From positions 1-10,091 of the forward strand of contig JAGXSK010000105.1 of NCBI GenBank assembly GCA_018333845.1: a DNA stretch of 10,091 bases. Direction: 5' to 3'. This document shows positions 7,658-10,091 of the stretch, piece after piece. Position numbers and translations under genes: made by a program. The notes under the pieces were generated by a model. It was not told the DNA's origin, made no database searches, and saw only the letters and a list, made by a program, of their open reading frames with translations. Source of the DNA: Clostridia bacterium. GTDB taxonomy: Bacteria; Bacillota; DSM-16504; Desulfitibacterales; Desulfitibacteraceae. Numbering within the stretch: position 1 is the stretch's first letter; each line of letters opens with the position of its first letter.

Positions 7658-7766
7658 TTTATAATCTGCAATCTGACATTTTGTTAAAGATAGAGGCACA
7701 ATACATATTTTTTTATTTTGATTGTATTATAATGACATCAGGTAATCAATAATGAATTTCATTATT
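7658..7766 (-). promoter_or_regulatory. Fur-like palindrome and candidate promoters of the AraC-type regulator
   Basis: AATAATGAATTTCATTATT (7748-7766) is a perfect 9-1-9 inverted repeat and matches the 19-bp Fur consensus at 14 positions. A minus-strand TATAAT at 7731-7726 puts this palindrome across the -35 position. A second candidate promoter, TTAACA (7687-7682) with an 18-bp spacer and TATAAA (7663-7658), lies nearer the gene. I cannot decide between them. The first would give a leader of about 160 nt. Confidence 0.6.
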
Positions 7767-7985
7767 AACAACTTTATTTTAAGTATATAGAGATAAGGCA
7801 AATTTATGATATTGTACAAAAAATCCAGCCATTTATTCATTGAAACAGCCGGACTATGTACATCCTTAAGTTGTTCAAATAGCCTTTAGGCGTTTTTATA
7901 CAAACGTAACGTTGGTTGTTGTCAATTGCTAATTACAAAATTTTGTTGTTATTATGGACTTCAACAACTATTTGTTGTATTATTG
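7767..7985. other. Gene-poor stretch between the regulator promoter and the XRE remnant
   Basis: No credible coding region is seen. The stretch holds a small plus-strand GCCT-TT-AGGC hairpin followed by GTTTTT (about 7885-7898), a perfect ACAAAATTTTGT palindrome (7935-7946) and several GTTGTT/CAACAA repeats just before the repressor remnant. The palindrome and repeats could be old repressor operators, but nothing proves this. Confidence 0.4.
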
Positions 7986-8159
7986 CTTAAACTGGCTATT
8001 TATTTTAATGTCTCTACTGACTACCTCCTTGGCCGGACAAATATCAAAAACCCTTACGAACCTGAAACAATAGCGGCCCACCATGGTGGAGAAGAATGGA
8101 CAGAAGATGAACTGGAGGACATTGAAAAGTTTAAGGAATTTATGCGGATGCGAAGATAA
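7986..8159 (+). pseudogene. XRE-family phage-type repressor, C-terminal remnant
   Basis: The readable part begins LKLAIYFNVSTDYLLGRT, the end of an XRE helix-turn-helix domain in phage- and ICE-type repressors, followed by a PETIAAHHGGEEWTEDELEDIEKFKEF tail typical of such regulators in Clostridia. The DNA-binding N-terminus (about 50 residues by family length) is absent. The frame stays open upstream to a TTG at 7926, but that translation shows no helix-turn-helix similarity. The remnant is therefore not expected to bind DNA. It is followed 26 nt later by the coiled-coil gene and then by a recombinase remnant, the order of a repressor-to-integrase module from an integrated element. The strand is opposite to the siderophore genes. 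Confidence 0.75.
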
Positions 8160-8185
8160 CAAAAAGAGAAGGAGGATAATCGTTA

Positions 8186-8512
8186 ATGGATAGTGAGAAG
8201 ATTTATGATTTAATGGAAAAGCTTTACATTGAAATGCAGAAAGGCTTTGAAAAGGTAGACAAGCAGTTCCAGCAGGTAGATAGTAAAATAGACAGTTTGG
8301 ATAACAGAATAGACAGTTTGGATAACAGAATAACTAATTTAGAAAACGAACTAAAGGATGTTAAAAAAGTTGTCTTAAAAATAGAACATGACCATGGGGA
8401 TAAACTAAAAGCCCTATTTGATGGATTTAAACAGAATTCAGATAAGCTTGACCGTATTGAAGCAGAGGTAACAAAACACGATGAATTTATCCTAAAGAAA
8501 ATAATTAAATAA
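8186..8512 (+). CDS. Small coiled-coil protein of unknown function
   Basis: A soluble 108-aa protein without signal peptide or membrane segment, almost entirely predicted helical. It has heptad-like spacing from about residue 5 to 100, with a core of repeated SLDNRID units (about 36-49). The repeats come from a perfect 21-bp tandem duplication in the DNA. The start ATG has an excellent GGAGG site (8171-8175). No catalytic motif is visible. Similar short coiled-coil proteins often lie beside XRE regulators and integrases in integrated elements of Clostridia, and here it sits between remnants of both. It is the only apparently intact gene of the old module. A role in phage or element biology is inference from position only. 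Confidence 0.75.
   Translation: MDSEKIYDLMEKLYIEMQKGFEKVDKQFQQVDSKIDSLDNRIDSLDNRITNLENELKDVKKVVLKIEHDHGDKLKALFDGFKQNSDKLDRIEAEVTKHDEFILKKIIK
8291..8332 (+). repeat. Perfect 21-bp tandem duplication inside the coiled-coil gene
   Basis: Two identical 21-base units (8291-8311 and 8312-8332), each beginning GACAGTTTGG and ending AACAGAATA, encode two copies of the heptad DSLDNRI. The unit length is three times seven, so the reading frame and the coiled-coil register are both kept. Identical DNA suggests a recent event or continuing copy-number variation. Confidence 0.95.
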
Positions 8513-8548
8513 TCCTTGGAGGTTTAAGGGGACATATATGTTTTCTAA

Positions 8549-8719
8549 AAACTTCCAAAGAAAGTGCTATCTAAGATTGAACTAAGTGAAAACATAAAAC
8601 TCCATGGGTTAAGGCTTAAAGATATAAAAACAACAGCAAATATATACGCTCATGTAACGCCTAAGAAAAAAGAAAAAGCCGCCCATAAAATGGACGGTTT
8701 GTTAAGAAAACATTCCTAA
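8549..8719 (+). pseudogene. Tyrosine recombinase (phage integrase), C-terminal remnant with internal deletion
   Basis: In frame before the TAA at 8717-8719 the sequence reads ...NIKLHGLR, then LKDIKTTANIYAHVTPKKKE and AAHKMDGLLRKHS. Both ends belong to a tyrosine recombinase: H-x-L-R is the box II His-x-x-Arg region (HGLR here, usually HDLR), and DIKTTANIYAHV carries the nucleophile Tyr (codon 8645-8647). The roughly 25-30 residues that normally separate them, including the LGH motif, are missing. An in-frame TAA at 8546-8548 closes the frame upstream, so the N-terminal and core regions are gone. The product cannot be catalytic. It points toward, and ends 68 bp from, the 3' end of tRNA-Thr, a frequent target of this enzyme family. 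Confidence 0.8.
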
Positions 8720-8787
8720 TTACATTACAATTGCATTACATTGAATAATTTGCAGATTATCCAAAGCTGAATATCCTTTGATACCAA

Positions 8788-8863
8788 TGGAGCCCACAGC
8801 CGGACTTGAACCGGCGACCTTCGCCTTACCATGGCGACACTCTGCCTGCTGAGCTATGTGGGC
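8788..8863 (-). tRNA. tRNA-Thr (anticodon GGT)
   Basis: A 76-nt cloverleaf: acceptor GCCCACA/TGTGGGC, anticodon stem TCGCC/GGCGA with loop ATGGTAA, T-stem GCCGG/CCGGC with loop TTCAAGT, discriminator T and encoded CCA (8790-8788). The anticodon lies at 8830-8828. It is the last tRNA of the array in this window. Directly beyond its 3' end the sequence changes to integrase and accessory material. Confidence 0.97.
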
Positions 8864-8874
8864 GCATAATGAAA

Positions 8875-8923
8875 GAGGACACACCCCATTATAGCTAGAT
8901 TCTGGAATCGGGGAATGTCCCCG
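8875..8923. repeat. REP-like palindromic element between tRNA genes
   Basis: CGGGGA-ATG-TCCCCG (8909-8923) is a perfect six-pair hairpin. An alternative larger hairpin pairs GGACA (8877-8881) and CCCC (8884-8887) with GGGG (8910-8913) and TGTCC (8916-8920). GGGGACA-type palindromes of this kind are often dispersed REP elements linked to RAYT/IS200-like transposases. Whether this one is repeated elsewhere cannot be seen in the window. Confidence 0.5.
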
Positions 8924-8946
8924 CTAAAATGCCTTAAAATAAAAAT

Positions 8947-9022
<76 letters not shown>

Positions 9023-9053
9023 ACGAATGTTGTTAATGCTATTAAATTAAATA

Positions 9054-9139
9054 TGGTGGAGAGGACTGGATTCGAACCAGTGAAGGCTGAGCCAGCAGAT
9101 TTACAGTCTGCCCCCTTTGGCCAACTCGGGAACCTCTCC
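9054..9139 (-). tRNA. tRNA-Tyr (anticodon GTA)
   Basis: An 86-nt class II tRNA with acceptor GGAGAGG/CCTCTCC, anticodon GTA (9104-9102) in stem CAGA/TCTG, a long variable arm (TGGCTCAGCCTTC), T-stem ACTGG/CCAGT, discriminator A and encoded CCA (9056-9054). It is the first tRNA after sigH and is read from the promoter at 9210-9182. Confidence 0.97.
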
Positions 9140-9147
9140 ATATAAAT

Positions 9148-9174
9148 GTCAGTCATTGTTTCTCGTTGACTGAC
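9148..9174 (-). promoter_or_regulatory. Leader hairpin at the predicted start of the tRNA transcript
   Basis: GTCAGTCA (9148-9155) and TGACTGAC (9167-9174) form a perfect eight-pair stem with an 11-base loop. The predicted transcript starts around 9175, so the hairpin would be almost at its 5' end. There is no strong U-run after it in either direction (minus strand continues ATTTATAT), so it is not a convincing terminator for sigH. Confidence 0.6.
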
Positions 9175-9181
9175 AAAAGTT

Positions 9182-9210
9182 ATTATATCATGCTGCTAGA
9201 ATTAAGTCAA
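9182..9210 (-). promoter_or_regulatory. Sigma-A promoter of the tRNA array
   Basis: The minus strand has TTGACT (9210-9205), a 17-bp spacer and a perfect TATAAT (9187-9182). It lies between the sigH stop codon and tRNA-Tyr, so the tRNA genes have their own strong promoter and need not depend on sigH readthrough. Confidence 0.85.
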
Positions 9211-9235
9211 TAAAAATATGATGGCAATTTATGGT

Positions 9236-9880
9236 TTAAGCTTCCCTTTTTTCAAGGTATCTTTCTAGCTTTCTCTTGACCCTTTGAAGGGCATTGTCAA
9301 TGGACTTAACATGTCTTTTCAACTCGTATGCTATTTCCTGGTAGGATTTGCCCTCTAAATATGACATTAAAACCTTCCACTCAAGAGAACTTAAGATCTC
9401 GCCCATTTTTTCCTCAATATCACCAAACTCTTCCTGGCTAATAATTAGTTCTTCCGGGTCGGTAATTTTGGAGCCGGAAATAACGTCTAGCAATGTTCTG
9501 TCAGAGTCTTCGTCATAAATGGGTTTGTTAAGAGATACATAAGAATTCAGAGGAATGTGTTTCTGTCTTGTGGCAGTTTTAATAGCTGTAATAATCTGTC
9601 TGGTAATGCACAGTTCAGCAAAAGCCCTAAATGATGAGAGCTTGTCGCAGCGAAAATCTCTAATGGCTTTATAAAGACCAATCATGCCTTCTTGAATAAT
9701 ATCTTCCCGGTCGGCTCCGATCAAAAAATACGACCTGGCTTTGGCCCTTACAAAATTCTTGTACTTATTAATTAAATACTCTTGAGCTGCATCGTCTCCT
9801 GCCTGAGCAATTTCCACAATGTCTTCATCAACCAAAACTTCGTAGCTAAGATACATATCGCTTTGAGCATTTACACTCAT
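9236..9880 (-). CDS. sigH: RNA polymerase sigma factor SigH (sporulation/stationary phase)
   Basis: An alternative sigma factor of 214 aa, the usual SigH/Spo0H size, which directs early sporulation and stationary-phase promoters. Region 2 runs from about residue 30 to 105, with the core-binding and -10 recognition stretch DREDIIQEGMIGLYKAIRDF (about 58-77) and SSFRAFAELCITRQI. Region 4 near the C-terminus has the -35-binding helix-turn-helix LSSLEWKVLMSYLEGKSYQE and IAYELKRHVKSIDNALQRVKRK. The N-terminal part and the linker LNSYVSLNKPIYDEDSDRTLLDVI are typical of Firmicute SigH. The ATG at 9880 has GTGGAGGCG eight bases upstream. In many Clostridia sigH is followed by tRNAs and then tuf, rpmG, secE and nusG. 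The tRNAs are present here, but the translation genes are not. Confidence 0.95.
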   Translation of the reverse strand: MSVNAQSDMYLSYEVLVDEDIVEIAQAGDDAAQEYLINKYKNFVRAKARSYFLIGADREDIIQEGMIGLYKAIRDFRCDKLSSFRAFAELCITRQIITAIKTATRQKHIPLNSYVSLNKPIYDEDSDRTLLDVISGSKITDPEELIISQEEFGDIEEKMGEILSSLEWKVLMSYLEGKSYQEIAYELKRHVKSIDNALQRVKRKLERYLEKREA

Positions 9881-9912
9881 GGCATCGCCTCCACTTGAAG
9901 TTTAAATAAAAA

Positions 9913-10000
9913 GGTATTTCTATAATAAATACCCTCTAAAAGTATATTCATTTATAAATACCCTCATCACAACTATACGCAAGTCTTGTACACAACTTGC
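9913..10000 (-). promoter_or_regulatory. Repeat-rich untranslated leader of sigH
   Basis: Between promoter and start codon the minus strand has GAGGGTATTTAT twice (9965-9954 and 9936-9925). The second copy belongs to a GGTATTT/AAATACC hairpin (9913-9919 with 9927-9933). Further upstream GCAAG/CTTGC (9979-9983 with 9996-10000) encloses TTGT/ACAA. No U-run follows these hairpins and no known riboswitch class is recognised. A regulatory role is a guess. Confidence 0.4.
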
Positions 10001-10051
10001 CAAAAACTTTCACGGAGGCAAACAAATTAGTTTGTCCATCTCAACGCCATA

Positions 10052-10080
10052 ATTATACATTAAAATGCTTCTAAAATCAA
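10052..10080 (-). promoter_or_regulatory. Sigma-A promoter of sigH
   Basis: The minus strand has TTGATT (10080-10075), a 17-bp spacer and a perfect TATAAT (10057-10052), placing the start near 10045. This would give a leader of about 165 nt before the SigH ATG. Confidence 0.75.
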
Positions 10081-10091
10081 CTTTATTTTCC

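Noticed and set aside
7926..7985. N-terminal extension of the XRE remnant from a TTG codon
   Set aside because: The translated segment has no helix-turn-helix similarity and no ribosome-binding site. The frame seems open by chance.
8538..8585. Short ORF MFSKNFQRKCYLRLN behind a GGAGG site
   Set aside because: It has 15 codons, overlaps the recombinase remnant in another frame and is not recognisable. It is probably a leftover of the original recombinase start region or chance.

Overview
The window looks like chromosome of a Gram-positive, endospore-forming, low-GC anaerobe of the Firmicutes (class Clostridia, probably near the Desulfotomaculum/Peptococcaceae group; the genus is not resolved). 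The evidence is a SigH (Spo0H) gene followed by a tRNA-Tyr/Met/Thr array, strong AGGAGG ribosome-binding sites, sigma-A promoters with 17-bp spacers, and lipoprotein-type (not periplasmic) binding proteins.

Layout, right to left, which is the direction of transcription of nearly everything. (1) 9236-10091: sigH with its own promoter and a long leader. (2) 8788-9210: a promoter with a hairpin at its predicted start, then tRNA-Tyr, an initiator-like tRNA-Met, a short REP-like palindrome and tRNA-Thr. (3) 7986-8787: a decayed integration module on the opposite strand: the C-terminus of an XRE repressor, an intact small coiled-coil protein, and the C-terminus of a tyrosine recombinase carrying an internal deletion, ending 68 bp from the 3' end of tRNA-Thr. 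(4) 1-7766: a ferric-siderophore uptake locus: an AraC regulator fused to a siderophore-binding domain, a binding lipoprotein, two FecCD permeases, an ATPase, a truncated binding protein and a second complete binding lipoprotein.

How the parts work together. Binding lipoproteins on the outer face of the membrane capture ferric siderophore, the two permeases form the channel, and the ATPase drives import. The AraC fusion has no signal peptide, so it should sense imported siderophore in the cytoplasm, as Bacillus subtilis Btr (YbbB) does for bacillibactin. Its sensor domain shares several distinctive blocks with the neighbouring lipoprotein, which suggests the same ligand. Four Fur-box-like 19-mers (14-15 of 19 matches to the classical consensus) lie in front of the regulator, the first lipoprotein, the permease operon and the terminal binding-protein unit. 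Iron repression through Fur plus ligand activation through the AraC fusion is therefore the likely control scheme.

The main points for a second look are the regulator/lipoprotein ligand-pocket match, the truncated binding protein under its own Fur-type promoter, the remnant recombinase beside tRNA-Thr with a 15-bp direct repeat that could mark an element boundary, and an initiator-like tRNA with an unusual first base and a T-stem mismatch. I see no siderophore biosynthesis genes, CRISPR array, rRNA or intact transposase.
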